The notes under the pieces: generated by a model
What the model was told of the DNA's origin: nothing
The model's input: the letters and a program-made list of their open reading frames with translations, nothing else
Databases searched by the model: none
Assembly: GCA_947589425.1 (NCBI GenBank)
Contig: CANQAV010000014.1
Location: forward strand, 1 to 55,855
Source: Candidatus Gastranaerophilales bacterium
Lineage (GTDB): Bacteria > Cyanobacteriota > Vampirovibrionia > Gastranaerophilales > Gastranaerophilaceae
DNA length: 55,855 nucleotides
Direction: 5' to 3'
Made by a program: the position numbers and the translations under genes
Part shown: positions 42,916-52,618 of the stretch, piece after piece
Layout: each line of letters opens with the position of its first letter
Numbering within the stretch: the stretch's first letter is position 1

Positions 42916-43647
42916 TTAAAATTCTTTTGAGCAGGTCTCGCACGCCGCATTTTTTGAAAACGTAAGTGTTTTAAAACTGCTTTTTAACCCGTCAAATACA
43001 AGTAATTTGTTTAATAAAATTTCACCGTTTCCGGTTATTATTTTAAAAGCTTCGTGCGCTTGAAGCGCAGAGATTGTATTCACAACAGTTGAAAATGTTG
43101 CAAATGTTTCTTTGTTGAACGTTTTTGGCTTTTGCATAACACAGGATAAACAGCCTGTTTTTTTGGGCACAATTGTTGTTACTTGTCCCCAAAATCCTTG
43201 TGCTCCGCCATGTATCAAGATTTTATTGTGTCTTATTGCAATTTCATTCAGAAGATATTTTTGTTCGTAGTTATCAAAACAATCTATAATAATGTCATAA
43301 CCTTGAATAATGTTGAAATAGTTAAATTCATTCAGCTTTATTTTATCCATTTCAACCTTAATGTCCGGATTGTATTCGCTAATCCAATCTTTTGCGGAAA
43401 TCACCTTTGCTCTGCCTAAATTTTTATATTTGTGTATGAGTTGTCTGTTAAAATTACTTTCTTCAATTATGCCGTCATCAATTACTTTAATTTGACCCAC
43501 ACCCAATGCCGCTAAATTCATAATAACACCGGAGCCCAAACCGCCCGCACCCATAACAAGAACCTTAGCCTTTAACAGTTTTTGCTGTGATTCAAGGGAA
43601 ATACCTTCATATTCCATGTTTCTTTTGTATCTTTCAAGTTTTAACAT
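42916..43647 (-). CDS. E1-like adenylyltransferase (ThiF/MoeB/HesA family)
   Basis: A 243-residue ubiquitin-activating E1-like enzyme. LERYKRNM near the start, the nucleotide motif VMGAGGLGSG, the Arg finger in SNFNRQLI, DCFDNYEQKYLLN, and zinc pairs GCLSC (about 163-167) and CETC (near 238) are all present. Such enzymes adenylate the C-terminal glycine of small sulfur carriers (ThiS, MoaD) or modify peptides. I see no ThiS/MoaD gene nearby. The ATG at 43647 gives a family-typical N-terminus; a TTG at 43662 sits too close to a GGAGG. It is followed 2 nt later by the formyltransferase. Confidence 0.85.
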   Translation of the reverse strand: MLKLERYKRNMEYEGISLESQQKLLKAKVLVMGAGGLGSGVIMNLAALGVGQIKVIDDGIIEESNFNRQLIHKYKNLGRAKVISAKDWISEYNPDIKVEMDKIKLNEFNYFNIIQGYDIIIDCFDNYEQKYLLNEIAIRHNKILIHGGAQGFWGQVTTIVPKKTGCLSCVMQKPKTFNKETFATFSTVVNTISALQAHEAFKIITGNGEILLNKLLVFDGLKSSFKTLTFSKNAACETCSKEF

Positions 43648-43739
43648 TTTGGTGTTGACCAAACCTCCAACAGTCCTAATAAGCCCCCTAAATTAATAAT
43701 TTTACCATATATTAAAAACATATCAAATTGTTACAATTT

Positions 43740-46106
43740 TTAAAGGGATATTTTTTCTCTTATAAGGTTTTCAATATCTTTTATTTCGCAGTTTAATAAA
43801 CTTTTTTTAAATTCAATAATATTGTTAAATTCTTCTTTTAAAATTTCCCAAAGAGAGTTTTCCCTGAATTTATTTCTGTCTATTGGGCTGAGATATTGAA
43901 TTTTATCTTTATCAATGATTTTTATGCTTTGAATATCTTCCATAATTTCAAGTGAAATTTGAACAAAATTAACGCTCAATCCGAGGCTTCCTGCAATGCG
44001 TTCTATATCAATTTTACCTTCCATTTTATTTGATGCATATTTTAACATTCCGCTCAGAAGTTTAATATAATCTTCAAGGTTTTCGTTGATTTTATGGTTC
44101 ATAAAATGAATTTTTTGAGGTTTGATTTTTGATATTATTTCAAGAAATTCTTCATAAGAAGAAGGATAATCAAAAAACATAAGTCCTCTGTGATGTTTAA
44201 TTTCATCAATAAAATTTGCTTCAATATCTTTATAGGAAGATAATTCTTCTTTTGTTTTGGGGTTTTTTGCCCAAATTCCGACATCGGGATTATCGTGTTT
44301 TAAATATTGCGCAATCTGTCCCAATATTCCCGTTTTTTTCCTGTGGTCATATACTTTAAAATCGGATTTTTGAAATTTTAATTCGGGCGAATAGATATCA
44401 ACTATTTCAAGCTGAACATTTTCAACTCCGTTAAAAACATTTAATTTGGGATGAAAAGCAATATCGACTTTTGTTTTTGGCGCAATTTCAATTGAAGAAT
44501 GGCGCCAGATAATTCCCTGAAACTTTTTATCATCTTTTATAAGAGAAAGCCTTAAGTGATTTTTATCTTTTCCCATTGGTATAATTTCATCTAAAACCAC
44601 ATCAAACATGGCGCAAAGCGGCGTTTCGTTATTTTGTCCGAAGGGCTCCAATTTGTCTATGGTTTGAATTAAATCGGAATTGATATCATCACCCTTAAGC
44701 TCAATATCACAATATAGAACATCTTTTTTTTCTTCATCTTCGAGATTGTTTTTGATTGATTCCAAAAGTGCGTTTTTTACTTTTTCAAAAGGGGTATCAT
44801 TAAGGGAAAAAGAGCATCCCCCTGCAAGTTTATGCCCGCCGAAACCCAAAAAGAGGTTTTCATTTTCTTTTAAGATTTGATATACATTAATTTTGTCGTT
44901 GCTTCTAATGGAGCATCTTGCATTGTTGTCTTCGTCAACCGTCATCAAAAAACAGGGTTTATCATATTCTTCGACAATTTTTGATGCCGCAATGCCTATA
45001 ACTCCGATATGCCAATCGGGATTTAGAAGAATTATTGCGGGATTTTGCGTTTCTTCTTTGTTCTTATTAAGATAATCTCCGATACTTTCATATATTTCAG
45101 TGCATTTTGACTGTCTTATTTTGTTGTAGTTATCAAGTTCTTCAATTAAAACATCAAGGCGGGTTTCATTATTGCTTGTTAAAAATTCAAAAGATATTTC
45201 GGCATCTTTCAATCTTCCTGCGGCATTAATCCTCGGAGCCAAAATAAAAGCAGCATCCTCGCTTGTTATTTCTTTGTTTTCGATATTTTTATAAAAAAGT
45301 TTATAAATCCCTTTGTGGGCTTTTTCTTTTTTTGCGTTTAAAATTTTAAGCCCTTCTTTAACTATTGCTCTGTTTTCTCCCAAAAGGGGTACAACGTCGG
45401 CAATCGCCCCCATTGAGGCAATAAGAAGGAGTTCATCTTTTAAATTTACGTCGTCTTTTTCTTCCAATAGCGCCATGGCAAGTTTATAGGCAACAATTGA
45501 GCCGGAATTATATGAAAGAGATTTTATCTCTTTCATATTTAAATTGTCTTTAAGAGCGTTGTTCACCTGCGGATTAATGATTGCAAAGCTTTTCGGGAGT
45601 TCGCTATCCGTTGAGTGATGGTCTGTAATAATTACATCAACATTGAAATTTTTTAATAAATTTACTTCGCTTACGTTTGAAATTCCGCAATCTACCGTTA
45701 TTACAAGTTTAACCTTTTCTTTTGAAATAAATTTTAAAAGTTCTCCGGAATTAAGCCCGTGACCGTGAAGCATTCTGTTAGGTATAAATTTAATTACCTT
45801 AGCATTAAGCGCAAGAAGTGCTTTATATAAAATTGAAGTTGACGTTACCCCGTCACAGTCAAAATCTCCCCAGATGAGAATTGTTTCTTTTTTTTCAATT
45901 GATGTGAAAATTCTCTTTTTTGCTTTCTCCATATCTGAAAAAGCATACCAAGATATAAAATCACTCTTTTTCGGATTTAAAAATTCGGCTATTTCATCTT
46001 CTTCAACTAAATTTCTTAAAACCAAAAGCTCATCCAAAATTTTATTTTTGGTTGAGCTTTTAATTATGTTTTCCTTTTTTTTGAGGGCAATTTTTTGATA
46101 TTTCAT
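43740..46106 (-). CDS. recJ: single-stranded-DNA exonuclease RecJ
   Basis: A 788-residue 5'-3' exonuclease of the RecFOR and mismatch-repair pathways. The DHH domain contains WGDFDCDGVTSTSIL (about 80-94), KFIPNR, the metal site VITVDCGIS and IITDHHSTDSELP. The DHHA1 domain has INAAGRLKDAE and FGGHKLAGGCSF, followed by an OB fold. A further C-terminal region of about 220 residues (after 570) is longer than in E. coli RecJ. It starts 1 nt after the Bax-inhibitor gene stop with no ribosome site, implying coupling. Confidence 0.93.
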   Translation of the reverse strand: MKYQKIALKKKENIIKSSTKNKILDELLVLRNLVEEDEIAEFLNPKKSDFISWYAFSDMEKAKKRIFTSIEKKETILIWGDFDCDGVTSTSILYKALLALNAKVIKFIPNRMLHGHGLNSGELLKFISKEKVKLVITVDCGISNVSEVNLLKNFNVDVIITDHHSTDSELPKSFAIINPQVNNALKDNLNMKEIKSLSYNSGSIVAYKLAMALLEEKDDVNLKDELLLIASMGAIADVVPLLGENRAIVKEGLKILNAKKEKAHKGIYKLFYKNIENKEITSEDAAFILAPRINAAGRLKDAEISFEFLTSNNETRLDVLIEELDNYNKIRQSKCTEIYESIGDYLNKNKEETQNPAIILLNPDWHIGVIGIAASKIVEEYDKPCFLMTVDEDNNARCSIRSNDKINVYQILKENENLFLGFGGHKLAGGCSFSLNDTPFEKVKNALLESIKNNLEDEEKKDVLYCDIELKGDDINSDLIQTIDKLEPFGQNNETPLCAMFDVVLDEIIPMGKDKNHLRLSLIKDDKKFQGIIWRHSSIEIAPKTKVDIAFHPKLNVFNGVENVQLEIVDIYSPELKFQKSDFKVYDHRKKTGILGQIAQYLKHDNPDVGIWAKNPKTKEELSSYKDIEANFIDEIKHHRGLMFFDYPSSYEEFLEIISKIKPQKIHFMNHKINENLEDYIKLLSGMLKYASNKMEGKIDIERIAGSLGLSVNFVQISLEIMEDIQSIKIIDKDKIQYLSPIDRNKFRENSLWEILKEEFNNIIEFKKSLLNCEIKDIENLIREKISL

Positions 46107-46107
46107 T

Positions 46108-46836
46108 TTAGTTGCGTTTACTTAATTGTGCTAAAAGTTTTAAGATTTCCAAATATAACCAAACGATTGTTATCATAAGAGATAATGCGCCATACCATTC
46201 ATAATATTTAGGAAGCGAATATTCCTCTCCTTGATCCATAAAATCAAAATCAAGTATAAAATTAAGCGCTGCAATAATACAAATTATGACACTTAAAGCT
46301 ATACCCAAAGGAGAGCCGTTAAATACGTTTATGGGATGTCCAAAAAGCATTGCAATAAATAATACAAGATAAAATATTGCAACTCCGAAGGTTGCCGTAA
46401 AAACAACGGCTCTGAATTTTTCGGTTGCCTGAATTGCTTTTATTTTATATAAGAAAAGCATTCCAAACAATGTTGCTAACGTTATTCCAAAGGCGTTTAA
46501 TACAATGCCGTCATACCAGCTGTTATAAATATAGCTTAATGAACCAAGTGCAAGACCTTCAAATAAAGCATAAAACGGAGCGGTAACGGGAGAGCAGGTC
46601 GGTTTGAAGAATGTTAGCATTGCTAAAATAAATGCAAAAAAGATGCTCAAAAAAGAAATTAAATCGGCTTTATCCGTAAAACCCGCAGCATATAAATACC
46701 AGCTGCCCGAAGCGCCAAATAACAAAATAAGAGATAAAATTAATGTTTTTGTTACAGCCCCTTGAGCAGTCATAGGGTGTTCATCAGGTATTACATTTTC
46801 AATTATTTTTGATTTTATCATGGGATTTGATGACAT
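46108..46836 (-). CDS. Bax inhibitor-1 / YccA family membrane protein
   Basis: A 242-residue protein with seven predicted membrane helices. The motifs AQGAVTKT near the start, PVTAPFYALFEGLALGSLSYIY, and LNFILDFDFMD with the conserved acidic pair near the sixth helix are typical of the bacterial YccA/BI-1-like family. Some members are pH-sensitive Ca2+ leak channels; in bacteria the role is uncertain. A GAGGAA ribosome site precedes the ATG, with a TG-extended TATAAT about 27 nt further upstream. It leads an operon with recJ. Confidence 0.88.
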   Translation of the reverse strand: MSSNPMIKSKIIENVIPDEHPMTAQGAVTKTLILSLILLFGASGSWYLYAAGFTDKADLISFLSIFFAFILAMLTFFKPTCSPVTAPFYALFEGLALGSLSYIYNSWYDGIVLNAFGITLATLFGMLFLYKIKAIQATEKFRAVVFTATFGVAIFYLVLFIAMLFGHPINVFNGSPLGIALSVIICIIAALNFILDFDFMDQGEEYSLPKYYEWYGALSLMITIVWLYLEILKLLAQLSKRN

Positions 46837-46861
46837 AATTTTTTTCCTCTTAAACTATCAA

Positions 46862-46891
46862 TTGAATTATACAACATTTTTAAGTTAAAAT
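46862..46891 (+). promoter_or_regulatory. promoter of coaE
   Basis: TTGAAT (46862-46867) and TAAAAT (46886-46891) with an 18-bp spacer. The -10 ends 6 nt before the coaE ATG and no Shine-Dalgarno site exists. It overlaps the divergent promoter of the Bax-inhibitor operon. Confidence 0.5.
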
Positions 46892-46897
46892 AAAGAT

Positions 46898-47470
46898 ATG
46901 ATAAAGATAGGATTAACGGGTAACATTGCTTCGGGTAAAAGTGAAGTTGAAAAAATAATTTCACATCTGGGGTATTTATGTGTTGATTTAGATATTGTTT
47001 CTCATGATATCCTTCAAAACAATGAAGAAGCAAAAGCAAAAATTTTAAAAGAATTTTTCACTCTTGATAGAAAACAGCTTGCTCAAATTGTTTTTTATGA
47101 CGATAAAAGAAGACAGAGCCTGCAAAACATTATATATCCTTATCTTAAGGAATTTATTTTAAAAAAATTTATTGAAAACAATGACAAAGATTTGATATTT
47201 ATTTCGGGCGCACTTATATATGAAGCGGGTTTTGATTATTTATTCGATAAAATCATTTTTGTAGACTGTGATAAAAATTTAAGACTTAAACGTCTTATGA
47301 AAAGAAATAATATGGAAGAAAATGAAGCGAAAAACCTCATTAACATTCAAAATGATTTAAATAAAACAAAAGCGGACTATATAATTAAAAATGACGGAGA
47401 TTTGGATAGTCTTCGGGAAAAAATTCAAAAAATTATAAATGAAATTCCATATTCTCAAAATATTCAATAA
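46898..47470 (+). CDS. coaE: dephospho-CoA kinase CoaE
   Basis: A 190-residue P-loop kinase for the last step of coenzyme A synthesis. It shows IGLTGNIASGKSEV (4-17), the substrate Asp in VDLDIVSHD (about 30-38), FISGALIYEAGFD and the LID-type RLKRLMKRNN with conserved Arg residues. No ribosome site. It is convergent with the lipoate ligase-like gene and overlaps its end by 38 nt, an unusually long antisense overlap for this window. Confidence 0.92.
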   Translation: MIKIGLTGNIASGKSEVEKIISHLGYLCVDLDIVSHDILQNNEEAKAKILKEFFTLDRKQLAQIVFYDDKRRQSLQNIIYPYLKEFILKKFIENNDKDLIFISGALIYEAGFDYLFDKIIFVDCDKNLRLKRLMKRNNMEENEAKNLINIQNDLNKTKADYIIKNDGDLDSLREKIQKIINEIPYSQNIQ

Positions 47471-48095
47471 ACCCTTCCTTTAAGGCTTCAATTATCTGTC
47501 TTGTGGATAGCGTTGAATTGATTTCATTTAGGGTTATTATGCCCTCTTTTGAAGGCTTTGTTTTAAAAATTTTTTCCAATAATTCCCAATCGAGGCTGTA
47601 GGGAATTGAGCCGTGCTGGAGAAGATATCCTTTTTTTCTAAATTGAGCAGAGCCGATGAATTTTTTTCCGTGGTATGAAATATCGGCTTTTGATGAAACA
47701 TTCATGCAGTATTGTTCGTTTTTAGACTCGTTTTTTGATAAAACAAGTTCTATATCCAGCTTTTTAAAACCTAAAATCAGGGCATTTGATATTTCTTTAT
47801 AGCTTGAAATAACGCTTTGGTTAAATATCGGAGATACAAAGCAATATGTAAGCTCTCTGTCATGTAAAAGCGCTCTTCCTCCGCTCGGGCGCCTTACCGT
47901 ATCAATGTTTTCGTATGAAAAATATTTTTGATTTCTTCCCAGAGAAATGCATTTGGGATACCATTGATAAAATCTTACAAGGCAAAAGTCAATTTTGTTA
48001 TCTATTGCCCAATCAAGCATTTTAAGGTCAAGCTCCATATTTAATTTGCCCGAATTTACAATGTTACAATTATTTTCAATAAAATTGACTTTCAT
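47433..48095 (-). CDS. lipoate-protein ligase A family protein
   Basis: A 220-residue protein of the BPL/LplA/LipB fold. It contains CLVRFYQWYPKCISLGRNQ and the RRPSGGRALLHDRELTY motif typical of LplA (about 75-95), and SSKADISYHGKKFIGSAQFRKKGYLLQHGSIPY, where the Lys binds the acyl adenylate. The family moves lipoate or octanoate to acceptor domains. It lacks the small C-terminal LplA domain, so it may be an octanoyl- or amidotransferase. A longer start at 48134 is unlikely because a TATGAT -10 ends 7 nt before the ATG at 48095. It is divergent from the small LSm-like gene. Confidence 0.83.
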   Translation of the reverse strand: MKVNFIENNCNIVNSGKLNMELDLKMLDWAIDNKIDFCLVRFYQWYPKCISLGRNQKYFSYENIDTVRRPSGGRALLHDRELTYCFVSPIFNQSVISSYKEISNALILGFKKLDIELVLSKNESKNEQYCMNVSSKADISYHGKKFIGSAQFRKKGYLLQHGSIPYSLDWELLEKIFKTKPSKEGIITLNEINSTLSTRQIIEALKEGFIEYFENMEFHL

Positions 48096-48102
48096 AAAAT
48101 AA

Positions 48103-48108
48103 ATCATA
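48103..48108 (-). promoter_or_regulatory. -10 box of the lipoate ligase-like gene
   Basis: TATGAT on the minus strand, 7 nt from the ATG at 48095. No Shine-Dalgarno site follows. Confidence 0.45.
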
Positions 48109-48113
48109 TCATA

Positions 48114-48119
48114 TATAAT
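48114..48119 (+). promoter_or_regulatory. -10 box 6 nt before the small LSm-like gene
   Basis: TATAAT is followed by ATGAGG and the ATG at 48126. The start at 48120 would lie directly against the -10, so 48126 is preferred. It is divergent from the lplA -10, 5 bp away. Confidence 0.45.
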
Positions 48120-48125
48120 ATGAGG

Positions 48126-48380
48126 ATGATACAAAAACTAAAATTATTTGAACAAACCGTTGTATTTATGAGATGGGCTACGGATGCTCAATTCGGCAAA
48201 ATTACATACGTTGGGGATGATTTTGTTGAATTTCTCGTGCTTGATGCGGATAGTATGGAATACGGCGATAAAATATTAATAAATTCTCAGCTTATTTTGG
48301 AAGTTATGGTTTCGGGATATGAAATTTCAAGATTGATAGCTGAAATTTCCGCCCGTGTTAACACAGGGGGAAATGACTAG
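48126..48380 (+). CDS. unknown small protein, possibly LSm/SH3-like
   Basis: An 84-residue protein with no cysteine, signal or membrane segment. GKITYVGDDFVEFLV and KILINSQLILEV form two strand-rich blocks that resemble an Hfq/LSm- or SH3-type barrel, with a C-terminal helix (ISRLIAEISARV). The resemblance is by pattern only. Its start is leaderless in type, and it is convergent with the histidine kinase-like gene, overlapping by 4 nt. The function is unknown. Confidence 0.55.
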   Translation: MIQKLKLFEQTVVFMRWATDAQFGKITYVGDDFVEFLVLDADSMEYGDKILINSQLILEVMVSGYEISRLIAEISARVNTGGND

Positions 48381-49000
48381 TCAAGAGAAGGAATTTTTAA
48401 GTTTACACAAACACTGGTTTTTGTTTTTGTAAATTTTAATTCTGCTTTTGTAGCTTGTGCAAGTTTTCTGCAAAAATCAAGCCCGAGAGTGAAATTATCG
48501 GTTTTGGAGTTGTAATTGTTTTTAAAATCAACAATTACACAGTTATTTTTTCTTCTGATTTCAATTTCGCAATCTTCGTTTTTGCTTCCGTGAAGCGCTA
48601 TATTTGAAATGATATTTCCTATTATGCTTGATAAAAAGATATTTATTGAATTTAAAACGTAATTATTTTCATCAAGAATCATATTCACGTGTATATTTTT
48701 ATTAATAAAAATATACTTATAATTTTCAAGCTTTTTATCAATAATTTTTTTAATATCGCATGGGGTAATTTTGTTTTCAAACTTGCCCGATTTAAAGCTG
48801 TAATCCACGAGGAAATTTTCGATATATTCAATTATATCGACCGTGGTTTCAAAAATATCTCTGTTAAGTTCGCACTCAAGCTGAGATTGAAGAGCGATTT
48901 TAATGCTGTATAGAGGGCTTTTTATATCATGAAGAATGTTTGCAATTACTTTCTCGTTTTCATTTATCAAAGAAAGCGTTTTTTCCAATGTTTTTTCCAT
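48377..49000 (-). CDS. sensorless histidine kinase-like protein
   Basis: A 207-residue cytoplasmic protein made up of a HisKA-like dimerisation domain and an HATPase domain only. The H-box is ANILHDIKSPLYSIK (His about 24). The ATPase part has an N-box-like SIIGNIISNIALHGS (about 125-140) and a G2-like FTLGLDFCRKLA (about 170-181), but a clear DxGxG G1 box is missing; the equivalent region reads DFKNNYNSKTDN. No sensor or membrane segment, and no response regulator gene nearby. It may accept signals from a partner, or act as a phosphotransfer or scaffold protein. Confidence 0.7.
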   Translation of the reverse strand: MEKTLEKTLSLINENEKVIANILHDIKSPLYSIKIALQSQLECELNRDIFETTVDIIEYIENFLVDYSFKSGKFENKITPCDIKKIIDKKLENYKYIFINKNIHVNMILDENNYVLNSINIFLSSIIGNIISNIALHGSKNEDCEIEIRRKNNCVIVDFKNNYNSKTDNFTLGLDFCRKLAQATKAELKFTKTKTSVCVNLKIPSLD

Positions 49001-49053
49001 AACATAAAACTAACCCTTTATTTTGGAAAAATAAATTACCTGATAAGATAATT

Positions 49054-50346
<1,293 letters not shown>

Positions 50347-50385
50347 CTAATCCCCTTTAAAGAATAAAATTATTCAACCTAATTA

Positions 50386-50413
50386 TTTTACTATAAATAA
50401 TTTTATAGTAAAA
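50386..50413. promoter_or_regulatory. 28-bp palindrome between purA and cysS
   Basis: A perfect 12-bp inverted repeat, TTTTACTATAAA / TTTATAGTAAAA, with a 4-bp centre (TAAT). Each arm contains a TATAGT- or TAAAAT-type -10, so the site could be a divergent promoter or an operator. The TAAAAT at 50409-50414 ends 6 nt before the cysS ATG. Confidence 0.55.
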
Positions 50414-50420
50414 TCTAACT

Positions 50421-51818
50421 ATGTTAAAAATACATAATACTTTATCAAACAGAATTGAAGAATTTATACCGCTTGAAAAAAACAAAGTAAAGATGTATGT
50501 TTGCGGACCTACGGTGTATGATAATGCGCATTTGGGGCATGCAAGATGCTATATTACGTGGGATATTTTATACAGATATCTTAAATTTTCAGGCTATGAG
50601 GTAACATATTGCAGAAATGTTACCGATGTTGACGATAAAATTTTGAAAAAGGCAGATGAACAGGGAGTTTCACCTGAAGTTATAACGGATAAATATTATA
50701 AGTCATTTATTAATTCGATGAACAATTTAAATGTCTTAAGACCTGATATAGAGCCTCGTGCAACAAAAACGCTGGGCGAGATGATTGCCATGATAAAAAA
50801 ACTGGAGCAGGATGGCTTTGCTTATTGTGTTGATAATGATGTATATTTCAGGGTTGAAAAATATAAAAAATACGGTCAATTGTCCTCTCAACCAATTAAA
50901 GACCTGCTAAACGGCGCCCGTGTTGAAGCAAACGACAAAAAAGAAAGCCCGCTTGATTTTGCTCTTTGGAAAAAAGATGAAATTCACGGTTATAATTCCC
51001 CCTGGGGCAAGGGCAGACCGGGCTGGCACATTGAATGTTCCGCAATGAATAAAAAACATCTCGGTTTAACGATTGATATTCACGCAGGCGGTGCAGACCT
51101 TGCTTTTCCGCATCATGAAAACGAAAGAGCGCAATCGGAATGCGCAAACGGGTGTGAATTTGCAAAATATTGGATGCACAACGGTTTTGTTACAATTAAT
51201 AAAGAAAAAATGTCAAAATCGCTGAACAATTTTTTAACAATAGATGATGTGTTAAAAAATTATGATTTAAATGCAATAAGGCTTTTTATTCTGACAAATC
51301 ACTACAGAATGCCTGTTGAATTTAATGATGAAGCTTTAACCTCGGCAAAAAACGGCGCAAAAAGGCTTGTAAATTCAATAAGCGGTATGGAATTTGATGA
51401 AGAATATGATTTGGAAGCAATCAACAGTTTTAAAAAAGCCATGGATGACGATTTAAATACTTCTGTTGCGCTTGCCGTTTTGTTTTCTCTTGTTGATAAG
51501 GTTAAAAAAGGTGAAAATAAACAAATAAGCGCAAATACTCTTCATTATCTCGGGAATGTTTTGGGTTTTGATTTTTCTTTGGCGCAAAAAGAATTGACGG
51601 ATGAAGAACTGAATGAACTTGTAAAACCTTTGTATGACGAATTTTCGATATCGAAAGAAATTGATTGCAGAAAGGTTATTGACGAAATAATAAAAATCAG
51701 AAAAACTGCAAGAGATAACAAAGATTGGAAAAAATCCGACGAAATAAGAGATAAGCTTTTGAGTTATAAAATTCAACTTAAAGATTCAAAAGAAGGTACT
51801 GTTTGGCAAATTCTGTAG
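50421..51818 (+). CDS. cysS: cysteinyl-tRNA synthetase CysS
   Basis: A 465-residue class I synthetase. The zinc and active-site motif is MYVCGPTVYDNAHLGHAR (HIGH variant, about 25-42). GRPGWHIECSAM (about 200-211), DLAFPHHENERAQSE and KMSKSLNNF (about 261-269) complete the catalytic core, followed by the DALR-type anticodon helix bundle. No Shine-Dalgarno site. rsmI overlaps its 3' end by 16 nt. Confidence 0.96.
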   Translation: MLKIHNTLSNRIEEFIPLEKNKVKMYVCGPTVYDNAHLGHARCYITWDILYRYLKFSGYEVTYCRNVTDVDDKILKKADEQGVSPEVITDKYYKSFINSMNNLNVLRPDIEPRATKTLGEMIAMIKKLEQDGFAYCVDNDVYFRVEKYKKYGQLSSQPIKDLLNGARVEANDKKESPLDFALWKKDEIHGYNSPWGKGRPGWHIECSAMNKKHLGLTIDIHAGGADLAFPHHENERAQSECANGCEFAKYWMHNGFVTINKEKMSKSLNNFLTIDDVLKNYDLNAIRLFILTNHYRMPVEFNDEALTSAKNGAKRLVNSISGMEFDEEYDLEAINSFKKAMDDDLNTSVALAVLFSLVDKVKKGENKQISANTLHYLGNVLGFDFSLAQKELTDEELNELVKPLYDEFSISKEIDCRKVIDEIIKIRKTARDNKDWKKSDEIRDKLLSYKIQLKDSKEGTVWQIL

Positions 51819-52618
51819 AAAAAGCGCTTTATATAGTTGCAACACCGATAGGAAACCTTGAAGACATTACTTTAAGGGCGGTTGATGTCTTAAAAAATGT
51901 TGATATTATTGCTTGTGAAGATACAAGAAATACCAAAATACTTTTGGATAAATATTCAATCAATACAAAGCTTGTAAGTTATCATAAATTTAATGAGTTA
52001 AAAAAGAGTGAGTTTTTTATTAACTGTCTTAAGGAAGGCAGGTCAATCGCTCTTGTATCGGATGCGGGAACTCCTTTGGTGTCTGACCCGGGGGCAATTT
52101 TAGTAAAAGAAGTAAGAAAAGAAAATTTTAAAATTATTCCCGTAGCAGGAGCATGTGCAATTGCTGTTTTTTTAAGTTCAATCTATAGAGAAGGAGAGGA
52201 TTTTAAATTTGCCGGCTTTTTACCAAGAGTTGAAAATCAAATAACGGAAATATTAAAAGAAAATAAATATGAAAATCTTATTTTTTACGAAAGTCCAAAC
52301 AGAATTATAAAGACATTTGAAATAATAGAAAAAATATATCCCGATAAAGTTGTCAGTTTCGCAAGAGAACTGACTAAAAAATTTGAAGAAATTAAAACCG
52401 ACACAATAAAAAATCTTTTAAATCATTTCAAAAACAATTCTCCCAAAGGTGAATTTGTTATCATGCTGCATAAAAGTCCGAAGAAGAGTGAAATTGATAT
52501 TGATGAGAAAATTGAAAAATTGAAAAATTTGAAATTAAAAGATAAAGAAATAGCAAATATTATATCTTCTCTATACGGCGTCAACAGAAATACGGTTTAT
52601 AAAAAGTGTATTGAATAA
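51803..52618 (+). CDS. rsmI: 16S rRNA 2'-O-methyltransferase RsmI
   Basis: A 271-residue tetrapyrrole-methylase-fold enzyme that 2'-O-methylates C1402 of 16S rRNA. LYIVATPIGNLEDITLRAV (9-27), ACEDTRNTKILL, SYHKFNE, ALVSDAGTPLVSDPG and FYESPNRI (about 155-162) are hallmarks. The C-terminal part (RsmI HTH-like) ends INRNTVYKK-like. The start is TTG at 51803 with AAGG 8 nt upstream, and it lies inside the end of cysS. The next gene starts within its stop codon (TAATG). Confidence 0.94.
   Translation: MANSVEKALYIVATPIGNLEDITLRAVDVLKNVDIIACEDTRNTKILLDKYSINTKLVSYHKFNELKKSEFFINCLKEGRSIALVSDAGTPLVSDPGAILVKEVRKENFKIIPVAGACAIAVFLSSIYREGEDFKFAGFLPRVENQITEILKENKYENLIFYESPNRIIKTFEIIEKIYPDKVVSFARELTKKFEEIKTDTIKNLLNHFKNNSPKGEFVIMLHKSPKKSEIDIDEKIEKLKNLKLKDKEIANIISSLYGVNRNTVYKKCIE

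Noticed and set aside
43655-43664. TTG start of the E1-like gene at 43662
   Set aside because: The GGAGG lies only 1 nt before it, too close for initiation; the ATG at 43647 gives the family N-terminus.
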